A stretch of 64,000 nucleotides of DNA, from NCBI GenBank assembly GCA_012934845.2, contig WNNJ02001838.1, positions 62,001-126,000 of the forward strand. Direction: 5' to 3'. Positions 21,291-32,168 of the stretch are shown here, one piece after another. Made by a program: the position numbers and the translations under genes. This DNA comes from Pomphorhynchus laevis. Taxonomy: Eukaryota > Acanthocephala > Palaeacanthocephala > Echinorhynchida > Pomphorhynchidae. Under the pieces are notes generated by a model. It had not been told where the DNA came from and made no database searches. It saw only the letters and a program-made list of their open reading frames with translations. Position 1 is the first letter of the stretch, and each line of letters starts with the position of its first letter.

Positions 21291-22370
21291 TGGAATATAT
21301 ATAAGGTCTTTCAAGTTTCAGTTTCTTTTTAAAATTGGAATTAAACACACATTGTGAAAGAAAAATCATATATTTTTTTGTCGATGTACAGTACACGTTC
21401 TACAATTTAAGAATGATAATCGATATCCTGTAAATGCCCACCGCGGGAACGCTTACATACGTCAATTCTTTTGCCGAAATTTTTAATTACATTTCGGCAT
21501 ATTTGTGGTTCTATCTCCTTAATTTCGTGCCGGTTGTTGTCCTTTAGTGCTTCAATTGATTCTGGTTTGTTAGCATGAACCCTGTATTTGAGATGGCCCC
21601 ACAGAAAATAATCCAAAAGTGTTAAATCCGGAGATCTTTGGGGCCAATTTGCGTCTGCACTTCGGGAGAGTATTCTTCCCTTGAATTTCGTTTCCAATAG
21701 CTATATTGTTTCATAGGCTGTATGGCATGTCTCACCGTCTTGTGAAACCACATATTCTCCATATCCATGCCATCAACAATAGGGTAAAAGAAAGTTGTGA
21801 GCATTTCCTGATATCGCAGTCCGTTGACGGTAAGCGCATTTCCATATACGTTCTCGAATAAAAACGGTCCAATGACTCCACCATACCAAAATGCGCACCA
21901 AACAGTTACACGAGAGGAGTGTAGTGGCTTCTCTACATACTGCCATAGATTTTCCAGTGCCCAAATCCGGCAATTCTGTTTGTTCACATAGCCATTCAAA
22001 TGAAAATGGGCTTTATCTGTAAAGATGATTTTTCCAGCAAAATCGTGAGATTGTTGCTGAACAAAATCAGAGAATTGTCGACGTTGCTGATGATCGTTCG
22101 GATTAAGTCTTGCACCAGCTGAATTTTGTAAGGCTTGAGAACTAAGTCCTGACGCAAAATTCTCCATGTGGTGGTTGCAGATAGGCCCAATTGCTGTGAA
22201 CGTCGTTCAATCGATTAAGTTTTATCTTCCTCGATGCTTTCGCGAACAGCAGTGATATTTTTGGCTGAACGCATCGGACGATTGTGCTCTGGTGTACTTC
22301 TGTCTTGTACCGATCCAGTCGACTCAAATTTTTCGACCAACTTCCTTATTCCTGGCTCCGTAGGACGATT
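21290..22370 (-). mobile_element. Tc1/mariner transposon, truncated and decayed
   Basis: DNA transposon remnant lacking its N-terminal end. It stops exactly at a junction with LINE copy D at 22370/22371. The 3' side runs on past the transposase stop (21407) into AT-rich sequence to about 21290. No clear inverted repeat is seen. The transposase type has the NGYVNKQNCRIW and DLTLLDYFLWG words of the mariner group with a long second spacing (about 41 residues in relatives). Confidence 0.8.
21407..22370 (-). pseudogene. Mariner-family transposase, decayed
   Basis: Cut-and-paste transposase. The order is: helix-turn-helix parts IRKLVEKFESTGSVQD (about 22330) and GLSATTTWRILRQDL (about 22180); catalytic region IIFTDKAHFHLNGYVNKQNC with the first aspartate (about 22020); RVTVWCAFWYGGVIGPF; then WFHKTVRHA where relatives have WFQQDGATCH, so the second aspartate is gone; then RSPDLTLLDYFLWGHLKY with the third aspartate, and GGHLQDIDYHS at the end. 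Frame changes occur near 22110 and 21700, and an in-frame stop occurs in the N-terminal part. Confidence 0.82.
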
Positions 22371-24283
22371 AGAAAGTGGGTATCCTTGAGGTACACCCGT
22401 AATAGGGTGGAACTGACGCGCATCAGGGTTGTCTTCATAGTAGAACCGCTTGGTGTACAACAATATCTACACCCTGTTAACAATTTTCGCAGGCAACCCG
22501 AGGGACTTGAGAGAGGAGATAACGAAGGGAATGGAGATGCGGTCAAATGCAGCTGAAAAATCAAGAAAAACAGCCACTGCAAGCTGATGACTATTATCCT
22601 GACAAAACTGATGCACTTCACCAATTGCTGAATGGACCGAGCGCCCTTTGACAAACCCATGAAAACTCGGTGGGATCAAATTACGCCTACATAAATAAAC
22701 ACGGATTCTACGCGCAAGCGCTTTCTCGTAGATGGATATGAGGGCGTTTTGAATCGAGATGGGCCGCAGATCTTTAGGACAAGTGATTAATCTCTTTTTA
22801 GGTAAAAGAAACTCGACGGCTGATGTTGATGTCCGCTATGTCGGACGGGGAGGCTAATAGCATTGTGATGGCGACCTCCTTTCTCTGACTGTATGTCAAA
22901 AGCTGACAGACACGAGTGGTAAGTGGCGCGTGGGATTTGGAGGTGCCCGGGAGTGGTCCCCAGGAGTTAAGGATATCTGTAACAGATAAGTCCCTACTCC
23001 TGAAATCACACCAAGGCGGGATTGGTTGGAGAGATTGAGTGGCTCCATAATTATGTAAGGAAAGTGACTCCTCTAAAACTTTGTCAAGGCCTATGCTACC
23101 AATCCAAACCAAGGCTCTATCCTTCCAGCAGACAAACTTCTCCTTCTTGAATATCTTCCAGAAGAAAGCCTGAGAAGGGTTTAGGTGAGCAATGCTTGCC
23201 CTATCCCTGCTCAGCTGGAGCCTATATCTAGAGCTCCAATATTCATTCGAGATGATCTGTCTGGCGGAAACAGTGAGATTGGAAAGGTGTAACATTTTAG
23301 CTAGGACCTTGAGCTTTGTTGGAGTAGGATTGTATATTCGACCTTTATAGGTAGTCGAAAGGATCGCGGTAGCTTGCGATGAAAGGTAGGAATTAAATTT
23401 GGTCCAACTCTCAATTCCAATTCCGGGGAAGAGTTGGATAGCTGCCTGAGAGAAGGCCACTCTAATAGGGTCAAAGTGAAACCTTCTTCTAAGCAACGTA
23501 TCGTCCTCTAGCCGCCAGCGAATTAGGTCATGAGAGGTGGTCTGTTGTTGACGCGACTGCTCGGTGCAAATGGGTTTCAACAACCACATCTTATGTAGCA
23601 GTAATATGTCGAGGAGAGAATTTGTTGTAGAGCAATGAAAGGTGGGGGAAGGTGGTTTATGAATAAGATAGTCGATCCTTGCTCTGCGGAGTTCTGCATT
23701 TAATCCAACGACCAGTTCTGTCTTTGAAGTCACCAAGTAACATGTCATAACCGCTCCCCAATATTTGATCCAGGAGGTCACGGTTCTTGTGAATTTCTCC
23801 TGGCCGAATATAGACATTGGCTATGCTTATACGCTTACCGTTCTTACAAAGTGATATAGCTAAACAAGATAGGGCTGGACAAGAGTAGTTTAATAGGAGG
23901 GATGATCTTAAGGAGCTTTTTACTAGGGTTAAAAGACCTTGTGATGAAGAGGAGTGAGGGGGTTTATGTAAGGAGTAAATTGTGTGTAGATGTGCTTAGG
24001 GATAAATCGAGTAATGTCCAGCGGGAGACGGATAGACCGCGTCTCCTGAACGACTATAACATCTGCATCTATACCAGATAGAAGTCTAAGGGCAGAAGCA
24101 CCTTCCGAATTCCACTAAAGGATATTCAGTGAAAAAAGCCCTTGATTACTTCCCATTGCGTAAGTGTTACCGAAGTAGGACGCCCTCCACCTAGTCGCAA
24201 CTAGAGGCGGAAAGGTCACCTTTACCGCTTTCCGTCACGACAAATGGAGTTGTTTGCCCACGGGCGATATCTTCATTACCCTT
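22371..24283 (-). mobile_element. I/Jockey-type LINE, copy D, cut by mariner
   Basis: Minus-strand copy from the stretch between ORF1 and ORF2 (about 24283) through the endonuclease and connector (22798-23817, including LLRRRFHFDPIRVAF) and RT fingers and palm (KGRSVHSAIGEVHQF, VFLDFSAAFDRIS, to GVPQGYPLS). It stops in RT motif B where mariner sequence begins. Its upstream end abuts the Naiad-like element. The RT pieces lie in different frames. Confidence 0.85.
22798..23817 (-). pseudogene. LINE copy D endonuclease end and connector
   Basis: A 339-residue open stretch, the longest LINE frame in the window. It starts in SIFGQEKFTRTVTSW (frame-shifted against the endonuclease words NVYIRPGE seen in other copies). 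It continues through the RARIDYLIHKPP end of the endonuclease, the TLLRRRFHFDPIRV connector and SLHNYGATQS, and ends just before the RT fingers. The next part of the RT lies in another frame. Confidence 0.75.
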
Positions 24284-25190
24284 TTGATAGCAGCTTTCTT
24301 AATTCACAATTTTCAATTAATTCTAGATTATGGGTACATATATGTTCATTTATTTTATCAAAACTAAGACTTTTACAATTGCATTCTGTTTCCATTATTT
24401 TTCTAATATTATCGTTACATATTGATTTTAATTCTTTATTATAATTACAAATTTTTCGTCCTAATGGTGGTAGGGGTTGATACCTTATTTTAGGAATATA
24501 TTTACTTAAATCTGACCCTATTATTTCTTTACTTTTAGAATTATTTAAAAGTCCGGCTATATTTATGTTATTTATACATTTATTAATGAAGTTTATGGTC
24601 AGTGTATATTTTCTATTGTTATTATTAACATTTATTGTACGATTATAGTATTTTGTATTACAATAACTGTCTATTATACAACTTAGCCTATCATAGTCGT
24701 TAATTAATTTTTGATTTATTGAACATATGATATTTTTAGAAAAACTTCTTATATTTACATAAAGATCTTTCAGCTTATTATCTCTTAAAAGTTGTTTTAA
24801 TATTTCTAATTGTTCATTTATATACATATCTTTTTTAATATTTTTAACTCTATTTTTCCTATTCCTTTTATCACCATGACTTCTTGGTTTGCGTTTAACC
24901 GGATTATTATAATATAGTTGTTTATTATGTATTATACTACTTCTGCCAATTCCTTGTACCACGTCATTCAATCCTAATGGATACATGGAATTAAGCGTTT
25001 TAATCCAAAAATCTTCTCTTTCTAATAGTTTTTGATTTAATATTGTCTTATTTTCTTCGATAATATGTTCTAAAATAAATAATTTACAGTTTTTAATATC
25101 ATGTCCTATTAATCTCATATGTTTATGAAATATAGTTTGACTATTATGCTGTATATTATATATGTGTTGCCTAAACCTAGTTTTTAACAT
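24276..25190 (-). CDS. Naiad-like GIY-YIG C-terminal half and linker
   Basis: A 304-residue frame. After the GIY-YIG core comes FWIKTLNSMYPLGLNDVVQG (the GLND word is typical of this endonuclease type), then the basic KRKPRSHGDKRNRKNR stretch, an asparagine-rich linker, and CNCKSLSFDKINEHICTHNL with ELIENCELRKLLSKG, which looks like the C-C-H zinc region before the RT. The last residues and the stop come from neighbouring LINE DNA. It is extremely AT-rich, with N, I and K codons dominating, unlike the I-type LINEs beside it. Confidence 0.75.
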   Translation of the reverse strand: MLKTRFRQHIYNIQHNSQTIFHKHMRLIGHDIKNCKLFILEHIIEENKTILNQKLLEREDFWIKTLNSMYPLGLNDVVQGIGRSSIIHNKQLYYNNPVKRKPRSHGDKRNRKNRVKNIKKDMYINEQLEILKQLLRDNKLKDLYVNIRSFSKNIICSINQKLINDYDRLSCIIDSYCNTKYYNRTINVNNNNRKYTLTINFINKCINNINIAGLLNNSKSKEIIGSDLSKYIPKIRYQPLPPLGRKICNYNKELKSICNDNIRKIMETECNCKSLSFDKINEHICTHNLELIENCELRKLLSKG

Positions 25191-25440
25191 TTGATGTTTT
25201 TCCTATATATTGCAATCCACATGTACATTGTATAAGATACACTACACCTGCGGTATTGCAGTTACAATTATTATTAATATTTAATGAAAAACATTTGTTT
25301 GTCGTATTACTTACGATACAATTATTATTATTTATAACATCACAAACTATACAATTTTTTCTCTTACATTTAAAAGATCTAAAATTGAAATCATTGTTAC
25401 TTACGTATTTTTCCAATATGGTTGAGTACATGTAACTTTT
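24284..25440 (-). mobile_element. Naiad-like Penelope element, N-terminal GIY-YIG part (copy H)
   Basis: Minus-strand element fragment with the endonuclease first: 25177-25431 holds the cysteine-rich start and GVVYLIQCTCGLQYIGKT. Frame 24276-25190 continues with the rest of the GIY-YIG domain and a long linker. The order, endonuclease ahead of the RT, is that of Naiad/Chlamys-type Penelope elements. The RT is missing: the copy ends at LRKLLSKG, against LINE copy D. One break separates the two frames. Confidence 0.75.
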
Positions 25441-26500
25441 AAGTCATAATTTTTAACGTTGCTTTTTCGGTGTCGCCACCTAGTTTAGTTGACTCAGACT
25501 AAACTTACAACGGGCCATCTAGCAGCATCTGACAGGGGGCTGCCCTGCTTAAGGCGGTTGTAGGCTGGAACAAGATCTATAAAGATCAATTACCTTCACT
25601 CCACGAGATAATCGATATGATCGAACATTTTTTGACGTCAATTTTTTTTCTCAATACATGCTCCGTCATATGCCAGCAGTTCGCATCTCACCGCCTTTAA
25701 ATTGAATGAAAAAAACGCAAGAACATCAAATACGGTGAAAGAATTGTCGGTGTTGAAGAAAGCGACTCTGTCCGGTAATTTTTCTACATTCGGAAGAATT
25801 GGACTGCAAGCTCTTAAGTTACTCAAGAACATTGCTCGATAATCTCTAGGTCAAAATCAGAACAATAAAGTGATGTATTGGTACACTTAAGTATCTCAAG
25901 ATAACTTTCTCGATTGCAAGGGTTTCTTCATCATGTCTACAAATGCATCGCTCTAGTGAAAAATTCAATCTTATCTGACTATGTAACTCATTAATAGGTT
26001 CATTTACGGGAACCTAATTTTTGTAAATTAATTTTATATAATAAACAAATTGATTAACAAATTGCATGTTTTCTTTCTAATGATTTCATCATCAGCTAGC
26101 AAAATATAGAAAATAAAGAAGTGTTTGTTGATTTACTGTAGCATTATAAAAGACGTACAATTTGTTCATCAATTTGCTTACCATCTGGATAAACAAATTG
26201 TACGATTTGTTTCTGATTATGCCAGCAGCAGCTAGCGAAATTCAAAAATAAATTTATGATCTTGTGGCAAAAGCATCGCACAATTATTTTTGCAGTATTC
26301 TTATAGCGCTATGTAAACTTAAAACAGAAGTAAAAAATTGCAATCCTAATTTTGAGAGAAAATATAAAAATTCAATCATCAAATCGTTGCGTCTGTGTTT
26401 TAACTAGAAATTTGGATTGATTATATGAAATTGCGTTCCGCCATCCATTTATCCTCAATAAATTTGGACCTTAACAAAAGAATAATCGAAAACTAATGAC
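25441..26500. other. Mostly non-coding stretch
   Basis: The part at 25450-25620 is less AT-rich and may be the 5' leader of the Naiad-like element. A minus-strand ORF at 25638-25832 (64 residues, LPDRVAFFNTDNSFTVFDVL, three cysteines) has protein-like composition but no recognised family and no clear splice sites. The rest holds nothing I can name. Confidence 0.35.
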
Positions 26501-26508
26501 TTAAGTGA

Positions 26509-26957
26509 TTATATGATAGCAATAAACCAAATATTCACGTAGAACGATTTTACTATAAAGTTATAAGTTAAAGTTATAAGTATTTGATTTTCATATTTTA
26601 AGCAATTCAATTCTTAGTTTGTTAAGGATACGATGTTGTAAAGGATGCCTTATTGGGTGCAAATTCCTTCTCTTTTGGAACTTGCGTGATGATAGCGTTG
26701 GGATGTACAATGAGTAAAAAGTGCTATCTCAATACTTGTCACGTGGATCGCTACTCAGGTGAAAGATACATTTACGGTAATTTGATTTTATCAACAATTA
26801 ATTATAGGACAAACAACTCTGAAAACGATTTCAAGGAAAGGAGCAGTCGATTGTGAATTACTTTAACTTTATATGATAGTAATATAAATAAACCAAATAT
26901 TCACGTAGAAGGATTTTACTATAAAGTTATAAGTTAAAGTTATAAGTATATGATTTT
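26509..26957. repeat. Direct repeats of about 80 bp bracketing a gene fragment
   Basis: Copies at 26509-26591 and 26869-26957 share ATAAACCAAATATTCACGTA and the ACTATAAAGTTATAAGTTAA stretch with few differences. They lie 360 bp apart on both sides of the glutamate-synthase-like fragment. Confidence 0.8.
26625..26778 (+). pseudogene. Glutamate-synthase-like fragment (3Fe-4S loop)
   Basis: The frame reads GYDVVKDALLGANSF, then SFGTCVMIALGCTMSKKCYL and NTCHVD. This matches the glutamate synthase large-subunit stretch (ALLGA-x-x-F-x-FGT...GC-x5-C-x4-C) that binds the 3Fe-4S cluster. All three cysteines are present with CX5CX4C spacing. The usual PVG after the last cysteine is replaced (HVD), and nothing downstream resembles the enzyme. 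It may be one exon (AAG before GATAC as acceptor, TACG/GTAATT as donor) or a captured fragment. The rest of the roughly 1,500-residue-plus enzyme is not in the window. The full enzyme makes glutamate from glutamine and 2-oxoglutarate. Confidence 0.55.
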
Positions 26958-27324
26958 GCTATCGAAATATAAAAATTAATTAATGCTTATTGACCCTGTT
27001 CCTGAATTTCAAAAGATAAAATATAAAGTAAAACTTTAATAGTATACTTTTGTTTTTTTTGCTAGCGTTTGACTGTTTGTCCTTTTCAAGGATACACTGG
27101 ATTGTTAGAATTATACAAAATCGTTATAATCGAATGAAATAAGTATATACACGGAAAAAGGCAGCGTTTAATTAGTACACGGAAGAAAGTAGTGCAACTA
27201 CATGGATGAACCAATGCGTTTATATTAAAATATCTTTAATGATAACCATGTTAATGTCAAGTTCAATTATACTTGTTGCCTGTCATAAGCGTATTTTGGG
27301 ATATAATATGCAAAGATTTATATT

Positions 27325-27352
27325 ATAACGCCCTATTAAAACGGGGCGTTAT
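27325..27352. repeat. GC-rich 9-bp hairpin upstream of the acidic ORF
   Basis: ATAACGCCC (27325-27333) pairs with GGGCGTTAT (27344-27352). It lies 45 bases before the start codon of the acidic ORF and could sit in its 5' leader. Confidence 0.45.
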
Positions 27353-27396
27353 GAGTTCAGCACTCGCGAACCACGACCACGGAGGCAGCTGGTCGA

Positions 27397-27996
27397 ATGA
27401 ATTTTGCTTATGAATTGTTCTTGAAGATATGGTCAACGCTGGACAGTTGTCAGGGGGATACCGTGGATGATCGAGAGGATTTTTCTGAACGCTTGGATCG
27501 CTCTCTTAAACATTTCTTGTTGGATTTTCTTAATTCGAAGGGTGTTTTGCGTTTTTACATTGACCATGTCGAAGTCAACTTCCAAGGATTCATAGGTTAC
27601 GATTGTGATGAAGTATTTATCGAGGGCAGTGATTGCACTGTATCTGTTCATGGAGGAATCAACGTGGGATCTATCGACGATGCAGATGAACGATTTGAAG
27701 ACTTGTCTGATAATAGAATCGAAACTGAAAGAGAGTGTGATGATGCTCTTATTGATAGCAGAACTGGAAACGACAGTGATGAGGATTGTAAGGACACCTG
27801 GGCTTATAGTTCAGAGGTTGACACTGTAGATACCTTTAATATTGTCGGTTTAATTGATGCTCTATCAGATAACAGAAGCAATGACTGCAACGGTTATGGG
27901 AATGACTACCATGGGACTATAGCGCTGATGAAGGACGTGGGATCTATCGATGATGCAGATGAACGATCTGAAAACTTGTCTGATAACAGTACTTGA
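27397..27996 (+). CDS. Acidic repeat protein, unknown function
   Basis: A 199-residue frame from ATG. Residues 1-85 look like a folded domain (FAYELFLKIWSTLD, SLKHFLLDFLNSKGVLRFYI, VEVNFQGFIGYDCDEVFI). The rest is rich in Asp, Glu and Ser and contains VGSIDDADERFEDLSDN twice (near residues 91 and 177). No signal peptide and no known family. The last codons and stop (near 27993) fall inside the left inverted repeat of a small insertion, so the natural end may be lost. The frame has normal codon usage for the window and no internal stops. Confidence 0.5.
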   Translation: MNFAYELFLKIWSTLDSCQGDTVDDREDFSERLDRSLKHFLLDFLNSKGVLRFYIDHVEVNFQGFIGYDCDEVFIEGSDCTVSVHGGINVGSIDDADERFEDLSDNRIETERECDDALIDSRTGNDSDEDCKDTWAYSSEVDTVDTFNIVGLIDALSDNRSNDCNGYGNDYHGTIALMKDVGSIDDADERSENLSDNST

Positions 27997-28220
27997 TCCT
28001 TAGTAAACCTCTGAAAGGAAATCGCAAAGCACAAGCTCCTCCGCCGGTAACCAATCCTACGTCTGGTACGGTTTGCATAAGAAAGGCTTCACATGACAGC
28101 ACGTGTGCTATCGCTCTTTCCTTATCAATTTACCAACGTTGCTGAACAAGCAACACATGCTTGTGTTGAATGATGATGTTTACTTGTTGAATTAGTGGTT
28201 TACTAAGGATCAAGTACTGT
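27986..28220. mobile_element. Small inverted-repeat element (MITE-like)
   Basis: A 235-bp segment bounded by perfect 24-base inverted repeats: ACAGTACTTGATCCTTAGTA (27986 on) and its complement ending at 28220. No ORF lies inside. Target duplications are not obvious. The left repeat supplies the stop codon of the acidic ORF. Confidence 0.7.
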
Positions 28221-29985
28221 CGAAATTGTTTAGCTACAGGGTCACTTTGATGATACCACCCTGTAGTGATGATTGTACTAAGTCGAAACGCCTCATTGTA
28301 GGCTCGAATTTCAAATTAATTAAGCGTCACCAATTGCTCAATCCAAAATTGTTAAATTTCGATTAGGTGCCCATTCCATCGTAGCGACAATCAAAAATTT
28401 GGAAACAAAGATTTAGAATTCTGCAACAGTTATAGCTTTCCATGAGTGTTACTAACGCCGAGATTGTCGTTTACAAAGCATTTAGATCGTAAATCTTCAA
28501 AGATAACAATATCAACTTATTGTGCTAGGAATTTAGGATCTTTGTCATTTGATGGGGAAATTCGTTACTTTCGTATAATATTGCTCCCATAATTCAATAT
28601 GCTATATCAGTAATATGGTTAGATTTTAGTGCTTTTTATTTTCATCAGTTGGACAGATGCCTATGGATTTTTGTGAATAACTGTCGGTGTTTTGTCAAGA
28701 TGCTCTTCCACGCTAGTAGAAAAGCCGATTTACGGCATTGTTCATTTCATATATGCGAAGCATTAAATCTCGAACATACTCTAGCATTTTCTTCAAATCT
28801 GGATGAATTTAATAGCAAGAAAACTTCTATTGATCCGCTATTGTATCATACACAGTGTCGATTGAGATTCCCATGTGAATGGAATCGGCATTTGGTTTGA
28901 GGAGAATCAATACATTGATATCATTATAAATTATGTTGTCTACGTAAAATTAAAGTGATGTGTATGCCTTCTGTGTTATGGCAAATGTGTTCAATTTCAA
29001 CACGTATTCACATGTCCAGCCTATTCAATGAACAGTTTACAGACAATAATGCACAGTCTCACATAATATACTCTTATAATATCTTATACGTCATATAACT
29101 TTATGATATCATATGTTTAATATGATATAATATGATATTATATAATATAATATGATATAATATAACAATATAATGCATGCTTATGTATTTTGTGCTATGG
29201 CAAATGTGTTCAATTTCAGCACGTATCCACATGCCCAGTCTTATCAAAAATGTCTCTGCTGCAAATTGACAAAATAAACAGATTTTAAATTAGACGGATC
29301 ACATTTTACGATATTATTTGTTGATAGAATCAAGATTTGATACTTTTTCTATGTAAACTCATTTTCACTATTATATCCTTTGTTTCCTTTATTTATGTAC
29401 ATTCATGTAATGATCTGTTGACTATTGTATATGGCTATTTTTTATGTCCAATGCCTAGAGTCAATGATGTAAATTAATCTTTTATCATTAATATTAATAT
29501 AATATTATTAATTTATATAAATTAAATATTAATTTTGATATAAATAATTTATATTAATTAATGATTAATAATATATATCATTAATAAAATTAATCTGAGA
29601 ATTATTAGAAACGACCACCCCAGCTTATCGGCCTGGGGCAAATAAAATATAACCGGAAACGTCCCATGCCAACGAGTCCTTCAGATGATGCTAGTAACGA
29701 GCAGCATGCGACAAATCATAACATATTAAATACAATAAGTTGTTCCTTCTAAATTATGTTATGCAATTAATTACCAATTATCTAGCCCATAACGTTCACT
29801 GAACGAGGTAGTAAATTATCATTCGATTCAACTTTTCAATTTAACAAATCTACAGTCATTAACATAATTAGTCTAATAATAAAAGATTTTACCTCATTGA
29901 CTCTCAGCACTGGGCATACATTAATTATTTATATATTACTAATTTATTATTAATTTATATATAAGTTGAGCACGAATGTGAGGAA
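28221..29985. other. AT-rich stretch with a local duplication
   Basis: No convincing gene. An ORF at 28649-28900 (83 residues, six cysteines, HASRKADLRHCSFHICEALN) is unassigned. A direct repeat with GGCAAATGTGTTCAATTTCA occurs at about 28962-29033 and 29170-29245. TA-rich runs lie at 29080-29170 and 29490-29590. Confidence 0.4.
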
Positions 29986-29988
29986 TGA

Positions 29989-30381
29989 AACAACGACCGA
30001 TTAAAACTACCTTCGATCTACAAACAGTCGCTTATAGACGACCACTTTAGCACTAGAGTGATGGTGTACACGGTAACACTCAGCAGTAGAAATGAAGTAC
30101 CACTTTTCGGTTTCGTGTATGACAGTAAAAGAAGGCATTTCCGACACGTTTTTTTAATGCCAGAGGTTTTCGCATTTGTACCAGAGCATTTTATGTACAT
30201 ATCATCGTTATCAACTCAGCAGAGGTTGTTACTGACTGCTCGCTTCACTCGTCGGATCCTACATTGGATTCGGCCTATAGAAGTTGAGCGGGTAAGTGTA
30301 AAATTAAACAACGGTCATGATTCCGAATGGAATTCAGAACTAGAACGCTCTATAAATTTTCTTAATAACAAAGACTCTTAA
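29989..30381 (+). CDS. Hypothetical ORF with duplicated 3' end
   Basis: Open from 29989 (after a TGA) to the stop at 30379-30381. The first ATG is at 30061. The readable protein has SIYKQSLIDDHFSTR, then VPLFGFVYDSKRRHFRHVFL, HFMYISSLSTQQRLLLTARF and RRILHWIRPIEVERVSV. It is basic with a hydrophobic centre and has no recognised family. It may be one exon of a gene. Its last codons and about 90 bases of downstream sequence recur at 30678-30790 and 40069-40175, so at least its 3' part belongs to repeated DNA. Confidence 0.4.
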   Translation, partial: NNDRLKLPSIYKQSLIDDHFSTRVMVYTVTLSSRNEVPLFGFVYDSKRRHFRHVFLMPEVFAFVPEHFMYISSLSTQQRLLLTARFTRRILHWIRPIEVERVSVKLNNGHDSEWNSELERSINFLNNKDS

Positions 30382-30790
30382 AAATTTAAATGACGTTTAC
30401 CCATACGGTCATAATTAAATTCACATAGTTTATCGATATTTTAAGGTATTAATAAATAATATAGGAATTGATTGATAAATAATATACTATGCATCAGAAT
30501 TAAGAGTATAGGTCATCTAAAGGAACTGTTATGTCATTAGGTTCGTTCCCTATTCTTATACGCAACATATCACGGGACCGAATACATGCTAATAAAGTAT
30601 TTCCTCTGATGAAATTTGATTAGTTAGTGTATCTTAATCTAATACAAAGTATATTTTTGTTGACGATAAGAGAATATAACGCTCTAAATTTTCTTAATAA
30701 CAGACTCTTAAAAATTTAAATGACGTTTACCCATACGGCCATAATTAAATCCACATAGTTTATCGATATTTAAGGTATTAGTATTATTAA
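30345..30790. repeat. Local duplication around a dispersed-repeat insertion
   Basis: The words TTTAAATGACGTTTACCCAT and CACATAGTTTATCGATATTT occur at 30345-30460 and again at 30678-30790. Between them is one copy of the dispersed repeat (GCTAATAAAGTATTTCCTCT core), so the repeat appears to have arrived with a duplication of its surroundings. Confidence 0.65.
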
Positions 30791-31300
30791 ATATTAATAA
30801 TTTATTAAATATCTATAATAAAAACTTACATAGCTAAATTTTATCGCCAAAAATACGCACAGGATGAAATAAATTCAGAATAAAATATTACTTTAGTTAA
30901 TTACATTTCAAAAGTGGAAATGAATAATCGAAATGTATTTGACCGCACTTCTAATTTGGGTTTATGAACAGGAGAAAATTAGATAAATAAGCAGCTTTTT
31001 CTGATGACCTTTAATCTTTATTCAAATACATTATATATTATCAATTAATATATATCAATTAATATTTATAAAAATTGCGTTAAGTATATATTATCAATTA
31101 ATCAATTCATAAAAATTGCGTTATAAAATTTATGATTTAGTTTTTGTATTAAGATATTTTTTAAATTTATGATTAGTACAAAATTTGTATATTTTGTATA
31201 GATATCTGATTAATAACAGCCAGTGTCTAATTTATCTGCTAAACAAGCGAAATTAATAAACATTTAATGTTGAAATTAAGGGGATTAGTTGTTGATTAAT
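30450..31300. repeat. Segmental duplication, copy 1
   Basis: About 850 bp nearly identical to 39840-40698 in the same orientation. It starts at TAATAAATAATATAGGAATT and ends at AAGGGGATTAGTTGTTGA. Differences are few, so the copying is fairly recent. Confidence 0.8.
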
Positions 31301-31862
31301 AAAAATAACGTCTTTGTATTTTTAATCTACATTAATTCCAAAGCATTGTTTTACAATATTTGTCAAATTATCAAATCGGTCACTACGCCTTTACTTATAT
31401 AAAATCGTTTATAAAAACTTAAAAAATTGTTTTCTAATTCATAAATACAAAAAGTAAAGCAGTTGTATTCAAAAATAGTTTATACATATTTGTGCAGCTT
31501 AAGATAATGCTGTACAATAAACGTTGAACGGTTCATCAAAATACAAAATAACAGTCTAATTACGCTCATCAGTTGAATTCTGTTGGTATACGTGTACAGT
31601 CAAATTATTAATCTAAATGCAAGTCGAAATTTATTATCGTGAGACTACATGGCATAATATTTTAAATAATTTTATCATTTTGCTGATATATTTTTAGGAT
31701 TAATGAGCTAAACACAAAATATAGAACATAAAAATTACAGAAAAACATTATTTCGATATTTTATGTGCTCTGATAATAATTATTTTTATAAAAAAATTAA
31801 TAATAAACTATTATTGATTATTTAATTAATTAATAATTAATTATAATTATTATTAATTACAG

Positions 31863-32160
31863 TATTAGTTAACACGATTCGAATATAAGAGATTAAATTT
31901 CTGTACATAAAGCTTTATTTTCAGCTGCCGATCATTAATTTTTCGATGACAAATGAGTTTACAAATACATATTGATATGAAATTCAGTTAAAAAGTTTTA
32001 ATAAATCTTAAACATTTAGCAAAAAACTGATTTTAGGGTAAAGTTTGTAAGCTTACTGGGAGTTATTGCATAATTACATCGAAATGCTTTGCCGATCATT
32101 AAGGTTTCCTACCACAAAAGAGTTTACACATACACACTGGTATGGAGCTAGTAAAAACGA
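31863..32160. repeat. First unit of a 298-bp direct repeat
   Basis: Starts TATTAGTTAACACGATTCGA. A second unit starts at 32161 with TATTAGTT, is split by the LINE end (copy E), and goes on after it at 32467 with AGTTTACACAATTCGAATAT. Within the unit, TGCCGATCATTAA...GAGTTTACA occurs twice, about 170 bases apart. Confidence 0.6.
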
Positions 32161-32168
32161 TATTAGTT

